From positions 1 to 64,000 of the forward strand of contig JAUZOE010000019.1 of the NCBI GenBank assembly GCA_030706605.1: 64,000 nucleotides of DNA, given 5' to 3'. Positions 17,819 to 26,543 of the stretch are shown in pieces (position 1 is the first letter of the stretch; each line of letters starts with the position of its first letter). This stretch comes from Bacteroidota bacterium. GTDB lineage: Bacteria > Bacteroidota > Bacteroidia > Chitinophagales > Chitinophagaceae. Both the position numbers and the translations under genes were made by a program. The notes beneath the pieces are model-generated. The model did not search any database, was not told the DNA's origin, and saw nothing but the letters and a program-made list of their open reading frames with translations.

Positions 17819-18823
17819 TCAGTTTGTAGTTGTATCTGTTACAGTGGGCTCATTTTTTGCTTTCTTCCTGAAAAACCGACGTAATAAAAAATTGTGTTGA
17901 ATGGCTTCCAGGTCTTCATCCAGTTTTTTACTGCTGCTTTGTAAATTTTGAAGAATTACTTTAATATTTGTTGCTGAGTTTTCATCATTCAATAACATTC
18001 CAATCGGGACATTTTTATTATTCAATCCATTGTTAATAGAATTGCCCGCAGTATTCAAATTATTAATAACTTCTTTAGATTTGGAAGCAACTTCCTGGAG
18101 CTGAGATACAGTAGATCTTAACTTATTGAAAATTATCGTATCGGTAACAAGGTCATTGGCTAAAGAGCCTTTTTTATTTAGTTTGGAGGTATAGGCTGAT
18201 ACATCAGCCGAAATTTTTTCAAGATTCATTGAGGCTCTTTTCAGAGTCAATGTGGTGGCATTTATTTGATTAATCAGCGTTTCGTCAGTAAGCAATTTCC
18301 CGATTGACCCTTTGCCCTGAACAATTCGGTTGCCGATTATTTTAAAATCATTGGTTATTGCAAGGAGATTATCATTATTTTTTGAAAGCGTATTCATCAT
18401 TTCGTCAGTACTAATTAATTTTTGATTTCCCAATAAATCTCCTGGTTCTATTTCTTCAGATTGTAGGGTGCCCCCATAAATTTCAATTATTTTATTTCCG
18501 ATTAATCCATCAGAACTTATTCTTGCTTTGGCATCTTTCCTGATAAACTGCCGGGATTGTTCATCAATATTCATGTCTACTTCCACCTTGCCTTTTCCCG
18601 TTAGAGTTACTTTTCTTATCGTACCTACTTTTACTCCCGAAAACCAGATATTATTTCCTTTCTGCAAACCGTTTACGTTATCAAAATATGATTTTATGGT
18701 AATGGACCGATCAAATGTTTTCTTTTGAGATCCTAATGTGAGTATGGTTAATATAAATATGGCCAATCCTATCAGGATAAATATTCCAAGAATTACGGCT
18801 CTGATGTTATTGGTCACTTTCAT
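17819..18823 (-). CDS. mlaD: MlaD-family MCE substrate-binding protein
   Basis: This is a single-pass inner-membrane protein that forms the lipid-binding ring of an Mla-type ABC transporter. A transmembrane segment lies at about 10-30, and an MCE domain follows (about 36-115) with F-D-N-V-N-G-L-Q-K-G-N-N-I-W-F-S-G-V-K-V-G and the G-L-I-G-N-K-I-I-E-I segment. The rest (about 150-310) is predicted helical coiled coil, as in longer Bacteroidota members. It starts 2 bp after mlaF ends and is the third gene of mlaE-mlaF-mlaD. Proteobacterial MlaB and MlaC partners are not seen here. Confidence 0.92.
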   Translation of the reverse strand: MKVTNNIRAVILGIFILIGLAIFILTILTLGSQKKTFDRSITIKSYFDNVNGLQKGNNIWFSGVKVGTIRKVTLTGKGKVEVDMNIDEQSRQFIRKDAKARISSDGLIGNKIIEIYGGTLQSEEIEPGDLLGNQKLISTDEMMNTLSKNNDNLLAITNDFKIIGNRIVQGKGSIGKLLTDETLINQINATTLTLKRASMNLEKISADVSAYTSKLNKKGSLANDLVTDTIIFNKLRSTVSQLQEVASKSKEVINNLNTAGNSINNGLNNKNVPIGMLLNDENSATNIKVILQNLQSSSKKLDEDLEAIQHNFLLRRFFRKKAKNEPTVTDTTTN

Positions 18824-18825
18824 TG

Positions 18826-19599
18826 CTATTTAATAAAATTATATTTATAAAAATTTTGTATCCTTTCATCATTTTCGCTAAAAACCTCATCAAAAGTACC
18901 TTGCTTTATGAACTTTCCATCATACAACATGGCAATTTTATCACCGGTTGATTTTGCACAGGTAAGATCATGTGTGATTATGATAGAAGTGGTATTAAAT
19001 TTCTGGCGCACTAAATTAATCAGGTTATTAATCTCAATAGAGGTTATCGGGTCCAGGCCGGAAGTAGGTTCATCATACAACATGATCTGCGGCCGCAGGA
19101 TTAATGTACGCGCAATTCCAATTCTTTTTCTTTGGCCACCCGAAAGTTCGGAAGGCATCTGGTTAATGGTTTGTAATAAACCTACATCATCCAATACTGA
19201 TTCGATCTCTTTTTTTATTTCTTGTCTCGACAAATGTTTTGCATTTCGGACCAGAGGGAAAGCGAGATTTTCCCTCACTGTCATACTATCATATAAGGCA
19301 CTATTTTGAAAAGAGAATCCAACTTTCTGGCGCAGTTCGCGCAATTGTTTATCTTTCAGATGATCTACTTCATTTCCTAATACATTTACCAGACCTTTAT
19401 CAGGTTTCAATAAACCACAGACTATTTTTATAAGTACAGATTTACCGGTTCCGGATCTGCCAAGCACTACCACATTTTCTTTGGAAAAAACATCCAGGTT
19501 AATTCCCTGCAATACATGATTATCCCCAAAAGATTTATACAAATCACGGATAGTTATTACTAATCCCTTTTGTACTTTATTTTTAAGCTCTGTTTCCAT
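18826..19599 (-). CDS. mlaF: Mla-type ABC transporter ATP-binding protein
   Basis: The 257-residue ATPase has Walker A G-R-S-G-T-G-K-S (47-54), signature L-S-G-G-Q-R-K-R-I, Walker B I-M-L-Y-D-E-P-T-S-G-L-D-P and a switch histidine in I-I-I-T-H-D-L. The R-K-R-I after the signature and the D-P-I-T-S after Walker B are typical of the MlaF/Mkl branch. It lies directly between permease and MCE genes with gaps of only 2-3 bp, which supports a three-subunit transporter of phospholipids between inner and outer membrane. Confidence 0.95.
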   Translation of the reverse strand: METELKNKVQKGLVITIRDLYKSFGDNHVLQGINLDVFSKENVVVLGRSGTGKSVLIKIVCGLLKPDKGLVNVLGNEVDHLKDKQLRELRQKVGFSFQNSALYDSMTVRENLAFPLVRNAKHLSRQEIKKEIESVLDDVGLLQTINQMPSELSGGQRKRIGIARTLILRPQIMLYDEPTSGLDPITSIEINNLINLVRQKFNTTSIIITHDLTCAKSTGDKIAMLYDGKFIKQGTFDEVFSENDERIQNFYKYNFIK

Positions 19600-19602
19600 T
19601 TA

Positions 19603-20391
19603 CTATCTGATACTGTTGGTTAACTGTACTATAAGTATTTCTTCTATAAATATCAGGAACATAGAAAGTACTACTGAAGCATTAGCCGCCTTACCCACAC
19701 CTTCGGTTCCATTGGTTGCATTAAATCCTTTATAACATCCTACAATACCAATAGTAAATCCATATGCAATACTTTTTATCAAAGAAGAAAAAATATCAAG
19801 AAACGAAATTTTATCAAATGCTGCCTCAAAGAAGGAAATAAAACTGGTCAATTCATTTAGATGAACATTTAAAAAAGCACCCAACATGGCGACACAGCCT
19901 GTATAGCACATTAATAAAGGCATCATTAGTGTTGTTGCCAATACACGGCTCACAACTAAATATTTAAAGGGATTTACAGCCGAAACTTCCATAGCGTCTA
20001 TCTGTTCAGTTACTTTCATGGAACCAAGTTCGGCACCAATATTTGATCCTACTTTTCCTGCGCAGATTAATGCAGTCACCAATGGCGCCAAAGCTCTTAT
20101 AATGGCGATAGCTACCAGTGAAGGCAGCCATGATTGTGCGCCAAATTCTGACAGGGAAGGACGCGATTGTTTGGTAAAAACCAAACCTGTAATAAATCCT
20201 GTTAAAGTAATCAGTCCAAGAGATTTATATCCAACCTCATAGCATTGTTTAATAATTTCTTTAAATTCATAAGGAGGCACAAAGGCTTCTTTGAAGAATC
20301 GGATAATAAACTGGAATGCTGAATACAGACCTGCGAAGAAAAGATCAGCTTTTTTGGTAATTAAAATTTTTTCGGATGTTTTAAAATTCAT
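19603..20391 (-). CDS. mlaE: MlaE-family ABC transporter permease
   Basis: The 262-residue integral membrane protein is the first gene of the operon. It contains the MlaE family signature: E-F-G-A-Q-S-W, R-A-L-A-P-L-V-T-A-L-I-C-A-G-K-V-G-S-N-I-G-A-E-L-G-S and M-K-V-T-E-Q-I-D-A-M-E, then P-F-K-Y-L-V-V-S-R-V-L-A. About five to six transmembrane segments are visible. It is expected to form the membrane channel with MlaF and MlaD. A weak -7-like CAAAGATG (minus strand) occurs about 60 bp upstream, but no firm promoter can be assigned. Confidence 0.95.
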   Translation of the reverse strand: MNFKTSEKILITKKADLFFAGLYSAFQFIIRFFKEAFVPPYEFKEIIKQCYEVGYKSLGLITLTGFITGLVFTKQSRPSLSEFGAQSWLPSLVAIAIIRALAPLVTALICAGKVGSNIGAELGSMKVTEQIDAMEVSAVNPFKYLVVSRVLATTLMMPLLMCYTGCVAMLGAFLNVHLNELTSFISFFEAAFDKISFLDIFSSLIKSIAYGFTIGIVGCYKGFNATNGTEGVGKAANASVVLSMFLIFIEEILIVQLTNSIR

Positions 20392-20530
20392 GATTGTGTT
20401 AATTACATTCTAACTGGTTTCTTATATAATTTGGCTAAAATGCATGTGCAAAGATGGCTCCATAAAATAGAAATAAACTCAATTTAAGGTGAATATTAAT
20501 CAAACTGAAAAATAAAGGTTACAATTGACG

Positions 20531-21082
20531 ATGAATACAAAAGAGAATGTCATAAAACTTCAGACCCAAAAATGGATAACCGATATAGTTATTGGTTGCA
20601 ATTTTTGTCCCTTTGCCGCCAGGGAAGTAAAACGAAACGCGATACATTATGCAGTTGAAATTAGTGACAAGATTAAAGTATGTTTAGATTCATTTTTGAA
20701 TGAATGCATTTTGCTTGATGAGAATAAAGACATTGAAACTAGCTTGCTTATATTTCCAGGGTCATTCAAAAGATTTGATGATTACCTTATCCTCGTTTCA
20801 AAAGCTGAAAATTTGTTGAAGAAGAAAGACTATGAAGGTATTTACCAGGTGGCAAGTTTTCACCCCACCTATTGCTTTGCTAACTCACCTATGGATGATG
20901 CAGCTAATTTTACCAACCGGTCTCCTTACCCGATGTTACACATTTTGCGTGAAGAAAGTATAGAGCAAGCATTATTGCATTATCCCAATCCCAAAAAAAT
21001 TCCTGAAAACAATATAGATTTCGCACGTAAAAAAGGATTCGCTTATATGGCATTGTTGCTCGATGCTTGTTTAAAAAAATAA
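20531..21082 (+). CDS. DUF1415 family protein
   Basis: The family is recognised by W-I-T-D-I-V-I-G-C-N-F-C-P-F-A near the start, with the C-x-x-C-P-F motif, then L-L-I-F-P-G-S-F-K-R-F-D-D-Y-L and Y-Q-V-A-S-F-H-P-T-Y-C-F-A, ending in R-S-P-Y-P-M-L-H-I-L-R-E. Its function is unknown; the conserved cysteines suggest metal binding. I use the ATG at 20531 in place of the TTG two codons earlier. The length of 183 residues fits the family. It is divergent from mlaE. Confidence 0.88.
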   Translation: MNTKENVIKLQTQKWITDIVIGCNFCPFAAREVKRNAIHYAVEISDKIKVCLDSFLNECILLDENKDIETSLLIFPGSFKRFDDYLILVSKAENLLKKKDYEGIYQVASFHPTYCFANSPMDDAANFTNRSPYPMLHILREESIEQALLHYPNPKKIPENNIDFARKKGFAYMALLLDACLKK

Positions 21083-21116
21083 GGGAAGAAAAAATCATTT
21101 ATATTCAAAAAAATTT

Positions 21117-21407
21117 TTGGCTATAACACTTATCGGGTTTCTAATACTTTTATTGATAGCTGCTATCTGTGGCATTATAGGTCAATCATTGGCCGGTTAC
21201 GATCTTGGAGGTTGTTTAGTTTCAATCGTAGTAGGTTTTATCGGTGCCTACATTGGATTATGGGTGGCAGGAAAAATAGGATTGCCTCATTTTTTTGAAA
21301 TTATTATTGATCATAAACCTTTCCCGATAATATGGGCAGTGGTAGGCTCTGCAATATTTACTTTTATTATTGCTTTATTGAGAAGGATATTCACTGGCAG
21401 CAAGTAG
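21117..21407 (+). CDS. GlsB/YeaQ/YmgE-type small membrane protein
   Basis: The 96-residue product has three hydrophobic segments (about 4-24, 32-52 and 68-88). Glycine-rich patterns I-I-G-Q-S-L-A-G and V-G-F-I-G-A-Y-I-G-L-W match the GlsB/YeaQ/YmgE stress-associated family. The loop between segments two and three is longer than in the enterobacterial proteins. The start appears to be TTG at 21117, since no ATG precedes the first membrane segment. It follows the DUF1415 gene by 34 bp. Confidence 0.78.
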   Translation: MAITLIGFLILLLIAAICGIIGQSLAGYDLGGCLVSIVVGFIGAYIGLWVAGKIGLPHFFEIIIDHKPFPIIWAVVGSAIFTFIIALLRRIFTGSK

Positions 21408-21505
21408 AACTCAATCTTTGTAAGTATTAGTCCAAAGCCAATTTTACAAAAACAGGAAACTCTTTTTTCAAAAAAAAGTCAATAAAATCAGAACTTGTCT
21501 ATGCT

Positions 21506-21958
21506 CTAAGTTTCCTCTTCGGAAGACCGGGAGCTAAATCCGAGCACAACGGAATTAATACAATACCTGAGGCCTGTGGGTGGTGGGCCATCTTCAAATA
21601 CATGCCCAAGATGTGACCGACATTTCCCACATTGTACTTCTGTACGCCTCATACCAAAAGAATTATCTGGAAGATAAATAAGACTTTCCTTGGTAATGGG
21701 TTCAAAGAAACTTGGCCATCCGCAACTACTGTTGAACTTGCCGTCACTTTTAAAAAGTGGATTTCCACAGACCACACAATAATAAGTACCAACTTCATTG
21801 TGTTTGTAATAAGTACCTGTTCCAGCTCTTTCTGTTCCCTTCTCTCTCGCTATATGATAAATTTCTTTTGGCAAAATATTTTTCCATTCTTCATTGCTCA
21901 TTTCTTCAGGTGTTTTACCCGATTTTGAAATGAATGAATTTGTTTTATCAGTTTTCAT
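21506..21958 (-). CDS. msrB: Peptide-methionine (R)-S-oxide reductase MsrB
   Basis: MsrB reduces the R form of methionine sulfoxide in proteins. The product has 150 residues, no signal peptide, and both zinc CxxC pairs: C-V-V-C-G-N-P-L-F and C-G-K-C-R-S-H-L-G-H-V-F. The catalytic cysteine is in G-L-R-Y-C-I-N-S. The S-S-C-G-W-P-S-F and R-T-E-V-Q-C motifs are standard. The usual resolving cysteine may be C74 or another; this was not resolved. It converges on the GlsB-like gene with about 100 bp between, without a clear terminator. Confidence 0.95.
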   Translation of the reverse strand: MKTDKTNSFISKSGKTPEEMSNEEWKNILPKEIYHIAREKGTERAGTGTYYKHNEVGTYYCVVCGNPLFKSDGKFNSSCGWPSFFEPITKESLIYLPDNSFGMRRTEVQCGKCRSHLGHVFEDGPPPTGLRYCINSVVLGFSSRSSEEET

Positions 21959-22086
21959 TGAATTAATTTTAAATTATTGCTGTTTTCAGGGCTATTTTTA
22001 TAAAAATACAGAATGATTCGCTACACAATTGCTAAAATAAATCAAGTTATTTTCATCCCTATTAAGGAATTTTAAAATCCATCCAT

Positions 22087-22094
22087 TATATTTG
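22087..22094 (+). promoter_or_regulatory. Bacteroidota-type -7 element before adk
   Basis: TATATTTG fits TAnnTTTG and lies 23 bp before the adk start. The predicted leader is under 20 nt. No good -33 element was found. Confidence 0.5.
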
Positions 22095-22117
22095 ACGTTC
22101 ACTACGATTTAAGAAAA

Positions 22118-22711
22118 ATGTTCAACCTTATTTTATTTGGGCCTCCAGGCAGCGGGAAAGGAACGCAGTCAGAAAAACTGATTGCCAAATACAATTTAAA
22201 ACATCTTTCCACAGGGGATCTGTTGCGAAGCGAAATTGCGCAGAAAACCCATTTGGGCTTGGAAGCTAAAAAGTATATGGACAAAGGTAATTTGGTGCCT
22301 GACGAAGTGGTAATAGGAATGATAAATGATGCGCTTGACAACAATAGGGATGTCGAGGGGTTTTTGTTTGACGGATTTCCACGCACTGCCCTCCAGGCAG
22401 AAGAACTTGACGAATTGCTTAAGAAAAAAAATTCCTGTATTGATATAATGCTTGCTCTTAACGTAAGCGAGGATGAACTCATTAAAAGGTTGGTGAAAAG
22501 AGGCGAAACCAGCGGCCGATCTGACGATAATAATGAACAGGTAATCAGAGCACGAATTATGGAATATCATAAAAAAACGGCAACTGTTGCCGATCACTAT
22601 CAAAAAGTTCACAAAGTAATTTTTGTAAAAGGGGAAGGTAGCATAGATGAAATATTTAACAGACTATCTGAAGAAATTGATCGTTTGAAACTTAATGATA
22701 ACTGTTTATAA
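22118..22711 (+). CDS. adk: Adenylate kinase (short, no zinc LID)
   Basis: Adk interconverts ATP, ADP and AMP in the cytoplasm. The P-loop G-P-P-G-S-G-K-G-T-Q is at 8-17, followed by H-L-S-T-G-D-L-L-R, F-D-G-F-P-R-T and K-R-G-E-T-S-G-R-S-D-D. After the LID-region arginines, E-Q-V-I-R-A-R-I-M-E-Y leads into the C-terminal helices. At 197 residues this is the short type lacking the zinc-binding LID insertion, as is usual in Bacteroidota. It stands alone. Confidence 0.96.
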   Translation: MFNLILFGPPGSGKGTQSEKLIAKYNLKHLSTGDLLRSEIAQKTHLGLEAKKYMDKGNLVPDEVVIGMINDALDNNRDVEGFLFDGFPRTALQAEELDELLKKKNSCIDIMLALNVSEDELIKRLVKRGETSGRSDDNNEQVIRARIMEYHKKTATVADHYQKVHKVIFVKGEGSIDEIFNRLSEEIDRLKLNDNCL

Positions 22712-22999
22712 TCAGATATCATCCTTACATTTGATTACAGTAAAAGGTTAATTTTTTTGCTGAAAAAACCTGAATTAAAAACAGGAAATGTTTCATTAGA
22801 TCTCCTTAATTATAAAATAAACATCCAATTACGATACAAAGACTTCTTATTTTTTATAAAACAATTTGAATTTGCGGAATTTTACTCTATTCCCATGAGC
22901 TCTTTTATCAAGGAGATTGTATTTACAAATTACCAATTATTTACCCTGATTTTCTTTGTTTTAATTCGTGTAAATTCGTAAAATCACTGGCTAAAAATT

Positions 23000-23075
23000 G
23001 CCAGCCAAGCCTGGAAATTGTGCAATATGGAAATGGATTACTGATTTCGAAGAGACCAATTACCAGGCTTGTGGC
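23000..23075 (+). ncRNA. Candidate structured RNA or 5' leader upstream of the enoyl-CoA hydratase gene
   Basis: The arms at 23000-23014 and 23063-23075 pair as GCCA/TGGC and CAAGCCTGG/CCAGGCTTG with a 2-nt bulge (23004-23005). After an A-A mismatch, an inner AATTG/CAATT stem (23016-23020 with 23057-23061) continues it. The apical part (23021-23056) is 36 nt. An alternative hairpin, CTGGC/GCCAG (22987-22991 with 23000-23004), would compete for the left arm. The element ends 47 bp before the ATG at 23123, so it may be part of the leader. The surrounding 22712-23122 gap (411 bp) shows no other gene. Confidence 0.4.
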
Positions 23076-23122
23076 AAACAGGAGCTAAAAATAACATCAA
23101 AGAATATATTTAAATAAGTAAA

Positions 23123-23881
23123 ATGGAACCTTACGTAAAATCACACACAGACCATGGAATTACAACCATCGAATTTTTTCATCCACAAGGTAATTCCCTT
23201 CCTTCTAAAATACTGGATGCATTAAGACAGGAAATACATTATGCGGGTACGCATGATAGTATGGTAGTAATTTTAAAAAGTAGTGGAGAAGGGGCCTTTT
23301 GTGGTGGAGCAAGTTTTGACGAATTAGCGGATATTAAAAATGAAAAAGAGGCAATACAGTTTTTTACAGGCCTTGCCAATGTACTCAATGCAATGAGGAA
23401 GTGTAATAAATTTATCATTGGCAGAATACATGGAAAATGTGTGGGTGGTGGTGTTGGACTTGCCGCTGCGGTAGATTATGCCATTGCAGTAAAACCTGCA
23501 GAGGTAAAACTCAGTGAACTCAATCTCGGCTTTGGACCTTTTGTAATAGGGCCTGCAGTAGAAAGAAAAATTGGAACCTCTGCTTTCAGCCAGCTTGCAA
23601 TTGACGCTACACTTTGGAGAAATGCTGAGTGGGCCAAACAGAAAGGGTTATTTGCTGAAGTACACGAGTCGGTAGTAAATATGGATGAATCTGTGCAGAG
23701 GCTTGCTAATGCACTTGCCCACTCCAGCCCGCAGGCGATGACTGAAATGAAAAATATTTTTTGGAAAGGAACCGAAAACTGGGATACACTTTTAAAAGAA
23801 AGAGCCGTCATGAGCGGACGAATGGTCCTTAGTGATTTTACAAAAAAAGCGATTGAAAATTTTAGAAATAAGAAGAAATAA
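23123..23881 (+). CDS. Enoyl-CoA hydratase/isomerase family protein
   Basis: This is a crotonase-fold enzyme acting on acyl-CoA thioesters in the cytoplasm. The oxyanion-hole motifs are present: G-A-F-C-G-G-A-S-F-D-E-L (about 52-63) and I-H-G-K-C-V-G-G-G-V-G-L-A-A-A-V-D. The E-L-N-L-G-F-G-P-F-V-I-G-P segment supplies the acidic residue expected near position 140. The length of 252 residues is normal. The substrate is not evident; members include hydratases, isomerases and degradative enzymes such as PaaG. A long hairpin lies upstream. The gene converges on the glycosidase gene with only 9 bp between stops. Confidence 0.88.
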   Translation: MEPYVKSHTDHGITTIEFFHPQGNSLPSKILDALRQEIHYAGTHDSMVVILKSSGEGAFCGGASFDELADIKNEKEAIQFFTGLANVLNAMRKCNKFIIGRIHGKCVGGGVGLAAAVDYAIAVKPAEVKLSELNLGFGPFVIGPAVERKIGTSAFSQLAIDATLWRNAEWAKQKGLFAEVHESVVNMDESVQRLANALAHSSPQAMTEMKNIFWKGTENWDTLLKERAVMSGRMVLSDFTKKAIENFRNKKK

Positions 23882-23890
23882 CTTGTTTAA

Positions 23891-26530
23891 TTATTTGCCA
23901 TGATCGTCATCTTTTAAATCAAGAATTAAATTGCTTATCAGAGCTGTCCAACCGGTTTGATGGCTGGCGCCCAAGCCATGAGAAGTATCGCCGTTAAAAT
24001 ATTCATGAAAAAGAACAAGATTACAATTTTCTTCTTTCTTATAAAACCAATTGTATGGCCCGTTTACCGGTCTTTCATTGTTATTATTTTTTTCAAAAAT
24101 ATATAATAACCGTCCGGTAATTTCTTTGGCGACTTCGTTGAGATTTTTAAAATTTCCAGAACCTTTAGGACATTCAACTTTTAGGCTATCCTGATAAAAA
24201 GATCCCAATTTTTTAAAAGCATTTATGAATAGATAATTCACAGGCATCCATACAGGGCCGCGCCAATTAGAATTGCCCCCGAACATGTCCGATGTAGAAT
24301 CACCCGGATCATATTTGATGGAATAAGTATTGCCATAATAATTTAAAGTGTACGGATTTTTTTCATAATATTTTGACAAAGCTCTTATACCCCCATCAGA
24401 CAAAAACTCTGATTCATCCAACAATTTTTCAAACAAATATTCCAATCTTTCTTTATGAACAAGTGATAGCAGGATATTTTCAGAGTCACTTTTATCCTGG
24501 CTTGGCAAATACAATTGGTTCGTAATTCTATAATTTTGAAACCATTTCATTCGTTTTGTAAAACCGGGAAGCTTGTCAAAAACTTCTTTGTCAATAGATG
24601 CTACAGCGAATAGAGGAGTAAGACCTATTACTGACCGCACTTTTAACGGGAAAGCATCTGATTTATTTAGGGAAAGTACATCATAAAAAAACTTATCTTC
24701 TTCGTTCCATAATCCCAGTTCATTCAATGCCTCAGCAATGATTACAAAATGTTCATAAAACTTAGTGGCCGTATTTTCAAAGGAAATATCATGCATTGCT
24801 ATTTCAAGCGCTATATTCATCATATCAAGTGCATACATACCCATCCAGCTTGTTCCGTCTGCCTGTTCTAATAGCATGTTTCCGGGGAGCACCATACTCC
24901 TGTTAAAAAGACCTATATTATCAAGACCAAGAAATCCACCTTCAAAAATGCTGTTCCCATCCGCATCTTTCCTGTTGATCCACCAGGTGAAGTTGATAAT
25001 GAGTTTTTGAAAGATGCTTTTTAGAAAATTAATATCTGTATTCCCATATAATTTTTGTTCCGTCTTATAGATTTGTAATGCAGCAAATGCGTGTACAGGA
25101 GGATTTACATCATTGAAATCCCATTCGTAAGCAGGCAACTGGCCCTGCGGATCCATATACCATTCACGCATCAGCAAAGTCAATTGATGTTTGGCGAACA
25201 GAGGGTCTATTACGGCAAGTGAAATGCAATGAAATGCTGTATCCCAGGAAGCATACCATGGATATTCCCAATTGTCAGGCATAGATAAAATATCCTGGTT
25301 TTTTAAATATTTCCAGTTGTGATTGCGCCCGTTCATCCTCTTCCCTGAAACAGGGGTTATCCCATCGCTGGTATGTAACCAGCGATCCAAATCATAATGA
25401 TAATATTGTTTATTCCAGAGTAAACCAGCAAAAGCCTGGCGTTGAATTATTTTCTGATCATCAGTACAGGAGGCAGGATGAATGGCTTCGTAAAATTCAT
25501 CAGCTTCTTTTTTTCTTGTTTTAAAAATTTCTTCAAAATTTTCAGGAAAGAAATCGTCAATTTCTTTATTAGAAAGACGAAGAAAAATACTTTGTGATTG
25601 CCTGGGTTCTATATCCAAATGGTAAACAGGGGCGCATTTTGTTCCCGTTTTTTTATCTTTTAATTTTTGAAAATCAGTACCCTTTATTATGGCTTCATGA
25701 AAAGCATCTTTTACGAATTCAGTTTTATTAGGTCGACTATAAAGTCTTTCAAAATTGGTTTCATTTTCTGTAAAAAGGATATCGTCCGTTTGCTGAAAAT
25801 AAAGATAATAACTGCCAAGTGAATGATGATCTGCCTTTATCGATCGGTTATTTACATAACTAATGTTGGGCTTGTTTTCTTCGCCGGCATATTGCCAATT
25901 ATTATAAAACCATAGTGTGGGTAAAATAGTTATCGGCGCTTTTTCATTTCCGCGATTAAAAATTTCAATTTTGATAAAAATATCTTCACTATCATTTTTG
26001 GCATATTCTACAAAAACATCAAAATATTTATCCTCGTTAAAAATCCCCGTATCTAAAATTTCGTATTCCGGCTCCTGCTTATTTCTTGACTTGTTTGTAT
26101 TGATCAGATCAAGATATGGAAAAGCTTCCTGTGGATATTTGTACAAATATTTCATGTAATAATGTGTAGGAAGATTATCAAGATAATAATATAATTCCTT
26201 CACATCTTCGCCATGATTTCCCTCATGATTTCCTAATCCGAAGGCTCTTTCTTTTAATATCGGGTCTTTTCCATTCCACAGTGTAACAGCAAAACATAAT
26301 TGCTGACTAATATCTGAAATTCCCCCCAATCCGTCCTCTCCCCAACGATAAACCCTGCTCCGCGAATGATCGTGTGGAAAATAATTCCATGCATCCCCAT
26401 TTTCGCTGTAATCTTCGCGCACAGTTCCCCATTGACGCTCGCTCAGGTAAGTTCCCCATTTTTCCAATGGAACCTCTTTGGTTGCATTTTGCTGCAATCT
26501 TCTTATTTCTGCATTATCCATCTTTTTCAT
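23891..26530 (-). CDS. GH63-like (MGH1-type) glycoside hydrolase
   Basis: The protein is about 880 residues and belongs to the bacterial GH63-like group, which has an (alpha/alpha)6 barrel. Recognisable parts are W-N-Y-F-P-H-D-H-S-R-S-R-V-Y-R-W-G-E-D-G near the N-terminus, W-Y-A-S-W-D-T-A-F-H with P-A-Y-E-W-D-F-N-D-V-N-P-P in the middle, and M-F-G-G-N-S-N-W-R-G-P-V-W-M-P near the C-terminus. Aspartate and glutamate in these segments are the likely catalytic acids. No signal peptide is seen, so it is cytoplasmic and may act on imported or stored oligosaccharides. The start is set at 26530 (M-K-K-M-D-N-A-E) because the longer frame overlaps the upstream SDR gene. Confidence 0.85.
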   Translation of the reverse strand: MKKMDNAEIRRLQQNATKEVPLEKWGTYLSERQWGTVREDYSENGDAWNYFPHDHSRSRVYRWGEDGLGGISDISQQLCFAVTLWNGKDPILKERAFGLGNHEGNHGEDVKELYYYLDNLPTHYYMKYLYKYPQEAFPYLDLINTNKSRNKQEPEYEILDTGIFNEDKYFDVFVEYAKNDSEDIFIKIEIFNRGNEKAPITILPTLWFYNNWQYAGEENKPNISYVNNRSIKADHHSLGSYYLYFQQTDDILFTENETNFERLYSRPNKTEFVKDAFHEAIIKGTDFQKLKDKKTGTKCAPVYHLDIEPRQSQSIFLRLSNKEIDDFFPENFEEIFKTRKKEADEFYEAIHPASCTDDQKIIQRQAFAGLLWNKQYYHYDLDRWLHTSDGITPVSGKRMNGRNHNWKYLKNQDILSMPDNWEYPWYASWDTAFHCISLAVIDPLFAKHQLTLLMREWYMDPQGQLPAYEWDFNDVNPPVHAFAALQIYKTEQKLYGNTDINFLKSIFQKLIINFTWWINRKDADGNSIFEGGFLGLDNIGLFNRSMVLPGNMLLEQADGTSWMGMYALDMMNIALEIAMHDISFENTATKFYEHFVIIAEALNELGLWNEEDKFFYDVLSLNKSDAFPLKVRSVIGLTPLFAVASIDKEVFDKLPGFTKRMKWFQNYRITNQLYLPSQDKSDSENILLSLVHKERLEYLFEKLLDESEFLSDGGIRALSKYYEKNPYTLNYYGNTYSIKYDPGDSTSDMFGGNSNWRGPVWMPVNYLFINAFKKLGSFYQDSLKVECPKGSGNFKNLNEVAKEITGRLLYIFEKNNNNERPVNGPYNWFYKKEENCNLVLFHEYFNGDTSHGLGASHQTGWTALISNLILDLKDDDHGK

Positions 26531-26543
26531 TTCTTTTTTATTT

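Noticed and set aside
22757-22981. 74-residue plus-strand ORF after adk
   Set aside because: TTG start, no promoter or coherent domain, composition of random AT-rich DNA, and it ends beside the hairpin element.
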